Source: a virus. Taken from it: a DNA stretch of 39,799 nucleotides. Of this stretch, positions 14,488-22,302 are shown piece by piece (within the stretch, counting starts at the first letter, position 1; every line of letters begins with the position of its first letter). The stretch lies in the IMG/VR virus record IMGVR_UViG_3300022744_000058, positions 1 through 39,799 of that record; one strand, written 5' to 3'. The notes below the pieces were generated by a model. The model saw only the letters and a list, made by a program, of their open reading frames with translations. It did not search any database and was not told where the DNA came from. The translations under genes were made by a program, and so were the position numbers.

Positions 14488-14861
14488 GCCCATCAAAAAC
14501 AAAACTGGCAAGAACAATGGTGCGACCATATACGCCTGTGCTGGATAGATTTGAGGAAGTATACGGAAGGAGTTTTAGTAAATTGAAACAATTGAAAATC
14601 AATGATGATGGAACTCATGATGATCTTTTGCTATTTGATTTATATAAAAGGCACACGTTATTTGCTTGGTGTTCTGGATTTGTGCAGGCCGTAGAGGAAA
14701 AAACTGCTAGCTCTTATATGACTTATGTAAATGCAGAATTGAAGGTTCTTGACATGTATTTCCGTTCCTTGCTATCGGTAATTGACCCAGTAGAAATGAA
14801 GTATGTTTTCAGAGACAAGAAAATGAAATGGATGTACAAATCTCAGAGAGGTAAAAGATGA
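14475..14861 (+). CDS. Hypothetical protein
   Basis: A 128-residue basic protein from ATG 14475 (GGA upstream); an open frame reaches back to 14325 but lies over the preceding gene. It is helical, ends in a basic tail (KMKWMYKSQRGKR) and has no recognised domain. It is linked to the next gene by an ATGA overlap. Confidence 0.6.
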   Translation: MQQLSPSKTKLARTMVRPYTPVLDRFEEVYGRSFSKLKQLKINDDGTHDDLLLFDLYKRHTLFAWCSGFVQAVEEKTASSYMTYVNAELKVLDMYFRSLLSVIDPVEMKYVFRDKKMKWMYKSQRGKR

Positions 14862-15304
14862 GTGTTATCAAACTCACAAGTGCAGATGGATCGATGTTTA
14901 ACATATCTTATAAAGACATCCTGAATGTATCGCAATATATTTTAGATGGAAAAGAAATGCATGGGTCTCATGTCACTTACCTTGACCGCTCCGTTTCTGG
15001 TATGACGATAGAACGTAGCAGGTTTCCTCTTGAATCACCAGATGAAGTGAAAGCATTAATCAGGAATGCTTATGCAGAAGAAAAGACTGCATCAGATGAC
15101 CCATTCAAAAAACAAGTTGGCGGTGATCACTATAAAAAGCTGGCGATCCAGCCAGTCGTATATATACATAAAAACAATATTGGATTTTGTGCTGGGTCAG
15201 CGATCACGTACCTGACCCGTTGGCAAGACAAAGGTGGAGTAGAAGATTTGAAGAAGGCAAAACATTTTATTGAATTGCTGATAGAGATGGAAGAAAAGAA
15301 ATGA
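14858..15304 (+). CDS. DUF3310-containing protein
   Basis: A 148-residue, two-part protein. Residues about 1-75 are unrecognised. Residues about 88-145 match the phage DUF3310 pattern: VGGDHYKKLAIQPVVYI, then FCAGSAITYLTRW and KGGVEDLKKAKHFIE. DUF3310 proteins occur widely in phages, sometimes fused to nucleotide-metabolism enzymes, and their role is not settled. Coupled by ATGA overlaps on both sides. Confidence 0.8.
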   Translation: MSVIKLTSADGSMFNISYKDILNVSQYILDGKEMHGSHVTYLDRSVSGMTIERSRFPLESPDEVKALIRNAYAEEKTASDDPFKKQVGGDHYKKLAIQPVVYIHKNNIGFCAGSAITYLTRWQDKGGVEDLKKAKHFIELLIEMEEKK

Positions 15305-15798
15305 CACCGGTCAAGCAGGTTAGATACTGGACTGAAGAAGAAATATCAAAGCTAAAAGAGTATGTGACGTCAATGACGTTGCTAGAATCTGTTGCTAAAT
15401 ATGCTCAAGACTATGGCTTTGATAAGATGGCAGTACGATCAAAGATTGCCAGAATGTCCAGAATAGAATCAGGATGGACAGATAGAAAGGTACGTAATCC
15501 AGACAGACAATATTCATCTACCGAAATAGCGTTACTGCGAAAACTATCTGTCAATTCAGACACAGAAAAAACAATCAAAGAATTTGTTGCCAGAACTGGC
15601 AGGAGTGCTGAATCTGCAAGAATTCAGTTGCGAAAAATCCAACCTATCAAGAGAAAGAAGAACTGTAGTAATGGTGATAGGGCAATAAAAGAAAAAATAG
15701 ATATGGAAAATGTCATTGAAAAAAAAGACACGCAAAACGGCACGCTATATACGTGTCAGAAAGATGGGCGTGTTGTTCATATACATGTTGGGAGGTGA
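15301..15798 (+). CDS. Hypothetical protein with Myb/SANT-like segments
   Basis: A 165-residue, very basic protein. Residues about 9-53 (YWTEEEISKLKEYV, then an AVRSKIARM helix) look like a Myb/SANT-type three-helix DNA-binding unit. A second similar unit follows at about 75-112 (YSSTEIALLRKLS, then SAESARIQLRK). The C-terminal about 45 residues are linker plus a short strand region. It may bind DNA as an early regulator; this is an inference from the repeated pattern. Starts in an ATGA overlap. Confidence 0.55.
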   Translation: MTPVKQVRYWTEEEISKLKEYVTSMTLLESVAKYAQDYGFDKMAVRSKIARMSRIESGWTDRKVRNPDRQYSSTEIALLRKLSVNSDTEKTIKEFVARTGRSAESARIQLRKIQPIKRKKNCSNGDRAIKEKIDMENVIEKKDTQNGTLYTCQKDGRVVHIHVGR

Positions 15799-15799
15799 C

Positions 15800-16012
15800 A
15801 TGAATATACAAGAAGCAATACGGGAAATGCAGATTGGGAAGAAGGTTATTAGGGCCGCATGGAAGCAATACGACACAATCCTACCTGTGGTTATAGCACG
15901 TAAAGATTCGCCAGAAGATGTGCAGGTAATCACGCTGAAAAATATATGGGGGTATGCTTGGTCAGCATCAGTAGCCGATCTACTAGCAGACGACTGGGAG
16001 GTGGTGGAATGA
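15800..16012 (+). CDS. Tad2-like anti-Thoeris protein (DUF2829)
   Basis: A 70-residue protein with the whole DUF2829/Tad2 layout: opening MNIQEAIREMQIGKKVIRAA followed by W at residue 21, a central strand region, and the ending SVADLLADDWEVVE that mirrors the family's DxLAxDW closure. Known Tad2 proteins form tetramers that trap cyclic ADP-ribose-type signals made by Thoeris ThsB and so prevent NADase activation. ATG 15800 has GGAGGTGA upstream; it sits in an early operon, as needed for immediate counter-defence. The middle is divergent, so which signal it binds cannot be judged. Confidence 0.82.
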   Translation: MNIQEAIREMQIGKKVIRAAWKQYDTILPVVIARKDSPEDVQVITLKNIWGYAWSASVADLLADDWEVVE

Positions 16013-16185
16013 CGATAGAAACAGCATTAACGCTTTTAACTTTTCTCACTTTACTACTTTTGTGTTTGCTGATTATTCAACTGGTACAGCTTCAAGTGGA
16101 ATATGAAAAAGCTCTGATATTGATGCAGAGAACTCTTTATGCTGCCAACAAAATTCTAGACGACAGAAATGAATCTTCAACTTAA
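16009..16185 (+). CDS. Small single-pass membrane protein
   Basis: A 58-residue protein from ATG 16009, overlapping the Tad2-like stop (ATGA). An N-terminal hydrophobic helix with a leucine-rich run covers about residues 7-27, followed by a charged helix. Its end overlaps the excisionase-like gene by 17 bp. Function unknown. Confidence 0.5.
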   Translation: MTIETALTLLTFLTLLLLCLLIIQLVQLQVEYEKALILMQRTLYAANKILDDRNESST

Positions 16186-16417
16186 CAAAGCCCAGCTCGA
16201 ACAGATCATCACTGACACTGCTGTACGTGCTGCTCAGGAGACGGTGTCGCGATTCGTTGTGGCACATCCTAGACCGCAGTTTGTTAGCGCAAAACAAGCC
16301 GCAGAAATGATTGGAGTATCACGTTCTACGATCAGTACTTTCATTAAGACTGGCAGGCTCAAGTACAACAAAGCCGGGTTGATTTCTATTGGTGATGTGG
16401 ACGAATTACTGAAATAA
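16169..16417 (+). CDS. Excisionase-like HTH protein
   Basis: An 82-residue protein whose C-terminal half is a winged-helix excisionase/MerR-type domain: FVSAKQAAEMIGVSRSTIST at about 39-58, then RLKYNKAGLISIGDVDELLK. It lies immediately before attP and the integrase gene, where recombination directionality factors are encoded. The N-terminal 35 residues form an amphipathic helix. It may steer Int towards excision or act as a regulator. Confidence 0.75.
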   Translation: MNLQLNKAQLEQIITDTAVRAAQETVSRFVVAHPRPQFVSAKQAAEMIGVSRSTISTFIKTGRLKYNKAGLISIGDVDELLK

Positions 16418-16618
16418 GGCACATAAAAGGCACATGTCTTTTACAAGTATTTGATACTGAACGACTTAGAGTGCCCGGAGCCGGAATCTGCTAATCATAC
16501 ATATTTGTCACGTGGCGAACAGATATGCTTTGTTTCAACAGCTTAGTCACTCATAGCCAAGCATAATTTGACATTAAAAGCGTAGAATTGTACTGTGCTC
16601 GGGCACACATCGGGCACA
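16416..16618. other. Candidate attP: arm sites around a tRNA-derived core
   Basis: The core TGCCCGGAGCCGGAATC (16472-16488) is, on the minus strand, the 3' end of a bacterial tRNA: the distal T-arm strand plus the acceptor strand TCCGGGC, as in some tRNA-Leu or tRNA-Phe genes. The motif GGCACA occurs twice on the left (16418-16423 and 16429-16434) and twice on the right (16602-16607 and 16613-16618), each pair exactly 11 bp apart. This is the usual look of paired arm-type integrase sites. It lies between the excisionase-like gene and int. Confidence 0.6.
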
Positions 16619-16622
16619 GTAC
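16568..16622 (+). promoter_or_regulatory. Candidate int promoter with inverted repeat
   Basis: TTGACA (16568-16573) and, 17 nt later, a poor -10 TACTGT (16591-16596). The perfect 9-bp inverted repeat GTACTGTGC/GCACAGTAC (16590-16598 and 16614-16622) overlaps the -10 and ends just before the int ribosome site. It could be an operator for Int or Xis self-control, or part of the P' arm. Confidence 0.4.
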
Positions 16623-16632
16623 AGGACGCGCA

Positions 16633-17610
16633 ATGGCAACAATAAAAAAGACACCTGCCGGGTATCGTGCATTTGTCAAAGTCGGATCGGCCAGACCATC
16701 ACAGTGCTTCCGGACAAAACGTGAAGCAGAAGCGTGGGCGGCGGCAACGGAGACAAAGCTGCGGTCACAGATCGGGAAACCTGCATCAGTATATACCCTT
16801 GCTGATGCTCTTAACAGATACCGGGACAGTGTCAGCCCTACGCACAAAGGCTTCAAATGGGAGTCGGCAAGAATCAATCACATGCTCACACTGCCAATTT
16901 CCACGCGCAGACTGGACAAGCTAACCCCTGATATCTTGGGTATCTGGAGAGATACTAGACTTACTGAAGTATCAGCAGGATCGGTCATCAGGGAAGCTGG
17001 CTTGCTTTCTGCCGTGCTCGAAGAAGCCAGGCGGGAATGGCGGTGGCTAGCCGAGAACCCTATGCGTGATGTTCGTAAACCACCGGAACCAAACCATAGA
17101 GAAATCACCATTACGCCAAGGCAGGTATTGTTGATCCTTAGAACTATGAAACACTCCCCCGGATCACAGACAGAAACGATCACACAATCTTGCGCCAGAA
17201 TATTTTTAATTGCTATCCGTACCGGAATGCGGGCTGGTGAAATATGCGGACTAAAGTGGTCAGATATACATGCGGACTACTGCCATCTGCCAGAAACAAA
17301 GAGTGGATACAGCAGGAGCGTTCCTTTATCAAAGCGCGCATTACGAATATTGAACAGGCAGAAAGGATTCCATTCATCTCTTGTATTCAATGTGAAACCA
17401 CCTGTTCTGGACGCGCTGTTCAGAAAAGCAAAGAAGCAGGCAGGATTACAAGACCAGTTCACCTTCCACGATACCAGGCATACGGCAGCGACAATGCTGT
17501 CTGGAAAACTGGACGTACTGGACTTGTGCAAGATGTTCGGTTGGCGCAATACCAAGCAGGCTTTGACGTACTACAATCCAGCGGCTTCTGATATAGCGAA
17601 GAAGCTATGA
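16633..17610 (+). CDS. int: Tyrosine-recombinase integrase
   Basis: A 325-residue integrase. The N-terminal strand-rich arm-binding domain is about residues 1-50, the core-binding helical domain about 55-145 and the catalytic domain 155-325. Catalytic residues: R200 in TGMRAGEICGL, H279 and R282 in FHDTRHTAATML, W304, and tyrosine Y313 or Y314 in QALTYYNP. It integrates phage DNA at the candidate attP just upstream. ATG 16633 with AGGA 6 nt before it is chosen over an upstream in-frame TTG at 16588. It is the last gene of the rightward operon and converges with the lysis genes. Confidence 0.95.
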   Translation: MATIKKTPAGYRAFVKVGSARPSQCFRTKREAEAWAAATETKLRSQIGKPASVYTLADALNRYRDSVSPTHKGFKWESARINHMLTLPISTRRLDKLTPDILGIWRDTRLTEVSAGSVIREAGLLSAVLEEARREWRWLAENPMRDVRKPPEPNHREITITPRQVLLILRTMKHSPGSQTETITQSCARIFLIAIRTGMRAGEICGLKWSDIHADYCHLPETKSGYSRSVPLSKRALRILNRQKGFHSSLVFNVKPPVLDALFRKAKKQAGLQDQFTFHDTRHTAATMLSGKLDVLDLCKMFGWRNTKQALTYYNPAASDIAKKL

Positions 17611-17647
17611 AAAACGAAAGGCTACCGGCATTACCCGACAGCCTTTC
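17611..17647 (-). terminator. Terminator of the late operon
   Basis: GAAAGGCT and AGCCTTTC (17616-17623 with 17640-17647) form an 8-bp stem. On the minus strand it is followed by GTTTTTC, so it works for transcripts leaving the spanin genes. It starts 1 bp after the int stop, and on the plus strand it lacks a T-run. The rest of the gap to 17712 is GC-rich with no gene. Confidence 0.6.
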
Positions 17648-17712
17648 ACCCGACCGGGTTCCCCCAATCCGTACTACTCGCCCGGGTACCCCCAGACTAC
17701 GAGACGATTATA

Positions 17713-18195
17713 TTACTTGCTGCCGGTATCACCAACTTGCAACGCCCAGTCTCTGACCGCACTTAGTTCGCCTGCGGCCTGATCGCACTCTCTAGCGATT
17801 GTTGAAACCTCGTCATCGAGTCGTTGTAGCGCTGCTGATAGTTCGGCTGCCTTGCAGGTTGCTTCAGGCTTTCCGGCAAAGGCGGTTTGGATGGACACGG
17901 CACGGCTACGGGAACGGTCGTCGCGCAACCGCTTAGCAAGATCGTCGTTAGCAAGAGTAAGAGTAGTGATTGCATTGTCGGTATCCTTTTTCAAAGTGTT
18001 GTACTGCTTCTCGGTTTCAGCATTCTTGGCTATAGCTGCTTCGCCCAAAGCCTTCTGCGTTGCTTTAAATCCGTTGTATTCGGCCGTAACAGCGTCCAGT
18101 TGCGATGACGTAATCCACGCATAGGTTGATATCACCAGCAGTAAAATAATCAATCCTGCGAGCACGTAGTGGAGCGGGTTTAAGCTAAATGGCAT
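17713..18195 (-). CDS. Rz: Inner-membrane spanin (Rz)
   Basis: A 160-residue type II membrane protein. One N-terminal transmembrane helix (about residues 9-30) is followed by a periplasmic coiled coil (about 35-150). This is the i-spanin layout; it joins the outer-membrane lipoprotein Rz1 and fuses the membranes in the last step of lysis. Rz1 is encoded inside it in another frame, the classical arrangement. It is the last gene of the late operon and overlaps the preceding gene by 11 bp. Confidence 0.88.
   Translation of the reverse strand: MPFSLNPLHYVLAGLIILLLVISTYAWITSSQLDAVTAEYNGFKATQKALGEAAIAKNAETEKQYNTLKKDTDNAITTLTLANDDLAKRLRDDRSRSRAVSIQTAFAGKPEATCKAAELSAALQRLDDEVSTIARECDQAAGELSAVRDWALQVGDTGSK
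17763..17975 (-). CDS. Rz1: Outer-membrane spanin lipoprotein (Rz1), nested in Rz
   Basis: A 70-residue lipoprotein entirely within the Rz gene in a shifted frame. The signal peptide MQSLLLLLLTTILL ends in the lipobox LSGC with C17 lipidated. The mature part is proline-rich near its start (VAVPCPSKPPLPESLKQP), as in other o-spanins. Signal, lipobox, proline content and nesting together make this secure. Confidence 0.9.
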   Translation of the reverse strand: MQSLLLLLLTTILLSGCATTVPVAVPCPSKPPLPESLKQPARQPNYQQRYNDSMTRFQQSLESAIRPQAN

Positions 18196-18526
18196 TGTCG
18201 CCTCCGAATCGGTGTTGATACTCTGCCGGGTTGTAGATCATCCGTCTGACTGTCTGATCTTTTCTAACCCTGTCAAAAATGAATTGCGTGTAACCCTGCG
18301 TATGCAGGTACTTCAGAATCGTTTTGAATTCCTCGCGGCTTGGCCCCGGATCGCCAGCAAGCGCTTTCGCTTCGCACACGTCAGGACTAATGTGCTTGAC
18401 TATCATTGACCAGTGGTAATGCGGAAGGCCGTCTGTAAAGTCTCCATCATGACCGCGCATGATGTGCATCTTTCCTGTGACTGTTTCTGCTGATACACAA
18501 CCCTCTACCCAGTCAAATGTGATCAT
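18185..18526 (-). CDS. Hypothetical protein in the lysis cassette
   Basis: A 113-residue soluble protein rich in H, D and aromatic residues (MHIMRGHDGDF, LPHYHWSMIV). It overlaps the endolysin stop by ATGA and the Rz start by 11 bp, so it is translated with the lysis genes. There is no signal or membrane segment and no family is recognised. Confidence 0.65.
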   Translation of the reverse strand: MITFDWVEGCVSAETVTGKMHIMRGHDGDFTDGLPHYHWSMIVKHISPDVCEAKALAGDPGPSREEFKTILKYLHTQGYTQFIFDRVRKDQTVRRMIYNPAEYQHRFGGDNAI

Positions 18527-19140
18527 GCGAACAGAACCTTAAGAGCCTTGTCATACCCTGCCATGCGTTCAGCCATGCCAACATTTCCCCCGTTGATTGC
18601 TTTTGATACAGCGCCGATACCGTGGCGTCTTAATACACTGCCGAGATAGTTGGCTTGCCAGAACCAGATAGCAGACTTAATAGCCATGCCGATCTCAAGC
18701 AGACGATCTGGATCAGATATCAGGTCTACGCCGATCCAGTCACCACATGCCCTATAGTTATCCTTGCCGGTAAGCTGGAATATTCCACGGCCTCTATACC
18801 TCCACCCGTCACCAGATTCTTCCGGGCCATTACCCATGCGGTCTGCATATACTCGATTCGCCAGCTTGGCAGGGTTTCTGGTATACGGCAATGCGCTGGC
18901 TTCATCGTGAAAACGTGACGGCCATACTTCCACCAATCTACTTGCTTGTGAGTAATAAAGGTTTTCAGACAACCTGGTGAACCCATTGCTCTCGTGTGCT
19001 GCTTGAGATACGAATGCGGCTATCTCTTTCGTGTCGATGATCCCGGCTTTATAGATTTCATCAGAGATCAGCTTGGCATATTCCGAGAGCCTTGGCTCGG
19101 TCAGAAAAGGCGCAATAGCGTGAAGTTCACTTGCCTTCAT
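18523..19140 (-). CDS. GH19-family endolysin
   Basis: A 205-residue glycoside hydrolase family 19 (chitinase-like lysozyme). The catalytic Glu is E50 in SQAAHESNGF and the second likely Glu is E59 in LSENLYYS. The family signature YRGRGIFQLTGKDNY is at 115-129, and AINGGNVGMAER follows near the end. It cleaves peptidoglycan glycan strands. There is no N-terminal signal or SAR helix, so it needs a holin to reach the wall. The start lies inside the preceding gene (14-bp overlap). Confidence 0.92.
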   Translation of the reverse strand: MKASELHAIAPFLTEPRLSEYAKLISDEIYKAGIIDTKEIAAFVSQAAHESNGFTRLSENLYYSQASRLVEVWPSRFHDEASALPYTRNPAKLANRVYADRMGNGPEESGDGWRYRGRGIFQLTGKDNYRACGDWIGVDLISDPDRLLEIGMAIKSAIWFWQANYLGSVLRRHGIGAVSKAINGGNVGMAERMAGYDKALKVLFA

Positions 19141-19696
19141 TCGCTGCGTCCTCAGCGTCTGCCTTTTCGATTTCCTTACGCATTGCCGACATTTTCAGGC
19201 ACCTGATGGTACTTTCAGAATGCTTTGACTTGCACAATACTTCTGCGGCCGTATCACGATCACCGACATTCATCCACATTCTTGCTGTCTCGGCGATCAG
19301 ACATTCATCCAGTGTCATAGAGCCGTTCACGCCAGCGCCACCAAATATAAACAATGACAGGAACCCACCCATCGGAGCCTGACAAGGAGCAGTCGGCATG
19401 GCAGCAGACATAAATACGGAAGGCGCCTGATGCGGATTGCTGAACGAGACATTGCCACCAACCGCATTCCCGCCATTGCCACCGGTAGCATTGCCGGAAC
19501 TGGATAGCTGCGTGCTCATGTTGCTGGTTAGTGCATTGTGAGTTTGCAGCAGGTTGCTGTTCGATTGCAGCGGCTGGTATACGTTGTTAATACCTTTTGC
19601 CAGATCAACAGTTGATACAAAACCATCGGCCAATGCGTTCCCGAAAACAGAAAAAAGAAACATGACACCGGCAATACGTACTTTCTTGAGACTCAT
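19127..19696 (-). CDS. Secreted hypothetical protein of the lysis region
   Basis: A 189-residue protein with a clear Sec signal peptide (hydrophobic residues about 8-22, likely cut after ALA at about 21-23). A low-complexity G/N/S segment follows (SGNATGGNGGNAVGGN, about 68-83), then a hydrophobic stretch near 105-125 (GGFLSLFIFGGAGV). The C-terminal part has four cysteines that may form disulfides (C130, C152, C163 and a neighbour). It is placed between membrane-protein genes and the endolysin, so it may influence the envelope during lysis; no family is recognised. Confidence 0.65.
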   Translation of the reverse strand: MSLKKVRIAGVMFLFSVFGNALADGFVSTVDLAKGINNVYQPLQSNSNLLQTHNALTSNMSTQLSSSGNATGGNGGNAVGGNVSFSNPHQAPSVFMSAAMPTAPCQAPMGGFLSLFIFGGAGVNGSMTLDECLIAETARMWMNVGDRDTAAEVLCKSKHSESTIRCLKMSAMRKEIEKADAEDAANEGK

Positions 19697-19992
19697 AACG
19701 TACCTCTATTTGGAAAGATTAAAGTAATCAGATCAGTGAATGTTTCGCACTTGAGTTTTTTCTTGTACATGATGTAGATATGCCGGATTTGCAACGCGGC
19801 AACTGCCGGGTAAATGCTCTGGCTGATCGTGTTGAACTTCAGGTCACCAGCTATAGCCTCAAGGAACCCGACAAGTCCTGATACAGCCAGAACAAAGAAG
19901 ATCACAGAACCACCTACCCCGTGCTTGTAGTCTTTGGTGATAACGAGATAGGTAGAGATAATGCTGATAACCAATAATGACACGGTAATCAT
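19693..19992 (-). CDS. Membrane protein, holin-cassette candidate
   Basis: A 99-residue protein from ATG 19992, with GGAGGAGG upstream and an ATGA overlap with the previous gene. Two hydrophobic segments lie at about residues 3-17 and 25-45, with a basic C-terminal part. It belongs to a run of four small membrane-protein genes between fibre and endolysin; any of them could be holin or antiholin. Confidence 0.6.
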   Translation of the reverse strand: MITVSLLVISIISTYLVITKDYKHGVGGSVIFFVLAVSGLVGFLEAIAGDLKFNTISQSIYPAVAALQIRHIYIMYKKKLKCETFTDLITLIFPNRGTL

Positions 19993-20336
19993 TTTCCACC
20001 TCCTCCAAAGAATCCGCGCACGGTATCCCAATCGGTAGACTTTATCAGCCCGATAACCGCTGATACCATGCTCAGGCCGAACAACCCAAGGCACCACGCG
20101 ATTGCTTCCTGATGGTCAAGAGCACGACCACCGAACCAGTGCGCCACCGGAAGTGTTCCATAGTTCGCTATTGCCATACTCGATGCCAGAACAGCACACT
20201 TTCCTTTCATAGTCAGATCGGTATAGTGTCTTAAGGACACCGCACCGCCTATGGCTCCGGCTATCAGTGCGGAAAGGTTCTTTATTCCAAATGCGGCAAG
20301 CACGGCATCCACATCAGAAAACCTTTCCAAAGCCAT
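19989..20336 (-). CDS. Membrane protein, holin candidate
   Basis: A 115-residue protein with three likely membrane helices (about residues 21-37, 46-64 and 78-98) and a glycine-rich tail GFFGGGGK. Three helices and a charged end are the class I holin layout, and the place just before the endolysin fits. Two neighbours share these traits, so the assignment of holin to this gene is a best guess. Confidence 0.55.
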   Translation of the reverse strand: MALERFSDVDAVLAAFGIKNLSALIAGAIGGAVSLRHYTDLTMKGKCAVLASSMAIANYGTLPVAHWFGGRALDHQEAIAWCLGLFGLSMVSAVIGLIKSTDWDTVRGFFGGGGK

Positions 20337-20538
20337 ACCCGATCAGCAGAAGTGACACGCCGAATCCAATGCAGATCGGCATCGACCATTTTGACATAGC
20401 AAGCTTGACCAGCCATTTGTCCATTGCTTCATCAGCAGTATTCATAGCAGACTCTACCTTGCCACGTACATCATATGAATCCGTCATGTTTGCAATAGAC
20501 TCCAATTCTTCTTTGATCTTGTCGATAAAATTTGACAT
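20314..20538 (-). CDS. Small membrane protein with charged N-terminal helix
   Basis: A 74-residue protein from ATG 20538 (GGAG 9 nt before). An acidic helix of about 50 residues is followed by one C-terminal membrane helix (about 53-70). It resembles tail-anchored proteins found beside holins. It overlaps the next gene by 23 bp. Confidence 0.55.
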   Translation of the reverse strand: MSNFIDKIKEELESIANMTDSYDVRGKVESAMNTADEAMDKWLVKLAMSKWSMPICIGFGVSLLLIGYGFGKVF

Positions 20539-20557
20539 GGTTTTTTGCTCCAGATAG

Positions 20558-20794
20558 TTAAAGAAAAACAAGCAGCAACGCACCTACAATCGCCCCGGCA
20601 TAAGCAAACGAAAGATCAAGGTTCCACAACGTGACGCGATCATGCTGGTAGTATTCCCGTGCTAGCGCGAACATCACAGCAGGTATTGCTGACATAGCCG
20701 GGTGTATCAGGCACAGAATTACCGGAATAAATACCATCAGGAAGTGCAGTGGCTGGTCGATGAATTCTTTGTATTGTTTATAAAAATCTTTCAT
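20558..20794 (-). CDS. Small multi-pass membrane protein
   Basis: A 78-residue protein from ATG 20794, which overlaps the fibre stop as TAATG with AGAGG upstream. Two hydrophobic regions lie at about residues 17-38 (HFLMVFIPVILCLIHP) and 60-77 (SFAYAGAIVGALLLVFL). It is the first gene of the lysis cassette and a possible holin or antiholin. Confidence 0.55.
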   Translation of the reverse strand: MKDFYKQYKEFIDQPLHFLMVFIPVILCLIHPAMSAIPAVMFALAREYYQHDRVTLWNLDLSFAYAGAIVGALLLVFL

Positions 20795-22302
20795 TACCAT
20801 GACCTCTTTACAATAAACCTGCATTTCCAGCTTGTCAGAACAGGATTAAAAGCAACACCAGTTGTTTTATTCCCCAAACCCCATGCAGCAGCAGCAGTTG
20901 CCCCAACCGTATTGTTAGACCGTCTGATAAACGTTGGAAAGATATAAGTAGCATTTGCCTGTGCTGTAATACATATGGAATCACCAACAGAGAACCCACC
21001 ATCGGCGACTACGCATTCTTGCTCAGTATTGCAATCAACTCCGTAGGTAAATCCAATATTCGACGAAGCCTGAAACGCAGTGCCAGCAGCAGGAAGCGGG
21101 TTAATCCATTGCCCCGTGTATTTCGCCTGATAAGCATATGCAACTGTACTTGTTACAGTGGTTGCGTTCGTTACCGCTTCACCAACATACACTCTGTATG
21201 TCTGGACAGCAGACGAACCATTCCCTACAGACAGATACATTTCTGATACATTGAAAGTAGCCTGACCATTAGTGACACTTCTTGTTCCTCCGAACTGATA
21301 CACTGGAGCAAGCGTAGTAGACCCGGTAGTTAACACACCATCTGTGCTGATATTGACATACAAATAATTCGTGGTATTGGCAGTCAGACCTGACCATGTA
21401 AGATTTGATGTTGCGCTTCCAATCAGAGTAGTCAATGCATTCGCTGAATTGACAATCAGCGGTATAGTGCCGGTAATGTTTTGAGAAGTCAGTGACAGAC
21501 TGGCTGATGTTGCCGGAAGAAAAGAAGGATATCCATTGCTGTCTACCGGGCCATAAGATACTGTCTGTCTGACACTGATATCAGCAGTAACCAGATTCGG
21601 CAAAGGATCAAGAATCACAAATTCAGTGCCGTCATATTCAATATCGGCCAACTGGTTCAGTGTCACTACAGCAGGAACCTTGGTTCCTTTGTAGTCATAT
21701 TGCTTGATACTTAGAGCACCTAATCCGTCTCTGTTTAGCGTATTACTTCCTGTAGTTCCTGCTGCATGAAACTTTACGCGCATTCTCTGACCGGCAACAT
21801 GAGCACCATATGATGCCGCTGTAGAAACAGTGAATGCAGGAGCAGTACCAGCAGAAGTGAACCCTGTTTTAGCTTGCTTCTGTAGATCAGAAAGTGTAAA
21901 ACCAACGCCAGCATTTGATACTGCAAGCGATACAGTCCATGCAGCAAAAGTGCCAGATCCCTGTATAACGTTTACCGATACAACCAGCGCTCCGGTTCCT
22001 GATGTATATGCTGTTACATCACCAAGCATCCAGTTTGTCGGGCTGGCCGTGCTGGCAATCTTTACCGTCTGACCGACAACATATCCCTTGGCAGTCTGCA
22101 CTGTCAGTGATATTGATCCAGTAGCAATAAGAATAGATGTTGTGCTTGTCGAGTTGGTAGAGTTGTTATTCATTGCAATAGATGCAAGATCAATCTCACT
22201 AGCAAGCTGCGGCAATGCGCTCAAGAAAGTATCAGCAGTAGTTGCGAATAATTCAGCCGCCATGCTTCTGTTTGGCGGTGTTGGTAGTGGTGTAATTGCC
22301 AT
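20794..22302 (-). CDS. Tail fibre / receptor-binding protein candidate
   Basis: A 502-residue protein rich in S, T, A, N and V with little charge, typical of trimeric fibres. Residues 1-45 (MAITPLPTPPNRSMAAELFA onwards) match the N-terminal part found in many phage fibres that attach to the tail tip. The middle is strand-rich and the C-terminal about 80 residues contain four cysteines. It is the last tail gene before the lysis cassette, where the host-range protein is usually placed. Confidence 0.75.
   Translation of the reverse strand: MAITPLPTPPNRSMAAELFATTADTFLSALPQLASEIDLASIAMNNNSTNSTSTTSILIATGSISLTVQTAKGYVVGQTVKIASTASPTNWMLGDVTAYTSGTGALVVSVNVIQGSGTFAAWTVSLAVSNAGVGFTLSDLQKQAKTGFTSAGTAPAFTVSTAASYGAHVAGQRMRVKFHAAGTTGSNTLNRDGLGALSIKQYDYKGTKVPAVVTLNQLADIEYDGTEFVILDPLPNLVTADISVRQTVSYGPVDSNGYPSFLPATSASLSLTSQNITGTIPLIVNSANALTTLIGSATSNLTWSGLTANTTNYLYVNISTDGVLTTGSTTLAPVYQFGGTRSVTNGQATFNVSEMYLSVGNGSSAVQTYRVYVGEAVTNATTVTSTVAYAYQAKYTGQWINPLPAAGTAFQASSNIGFTYGVDCNTEQECVVADGGFSVGDSICITAQANATYIFPTFIRRSNNTVGATAAAAWGLGNKTTGVAFNPVLTSWKCRFIVKRSW

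Noticed and set aside
16472-16489. A complete tRNA gene
   Set aside because: Only the 3' T-arm and acceptor strand are present; the upstream sequence has no anticodon or D-arm and does not fold as tRNA.
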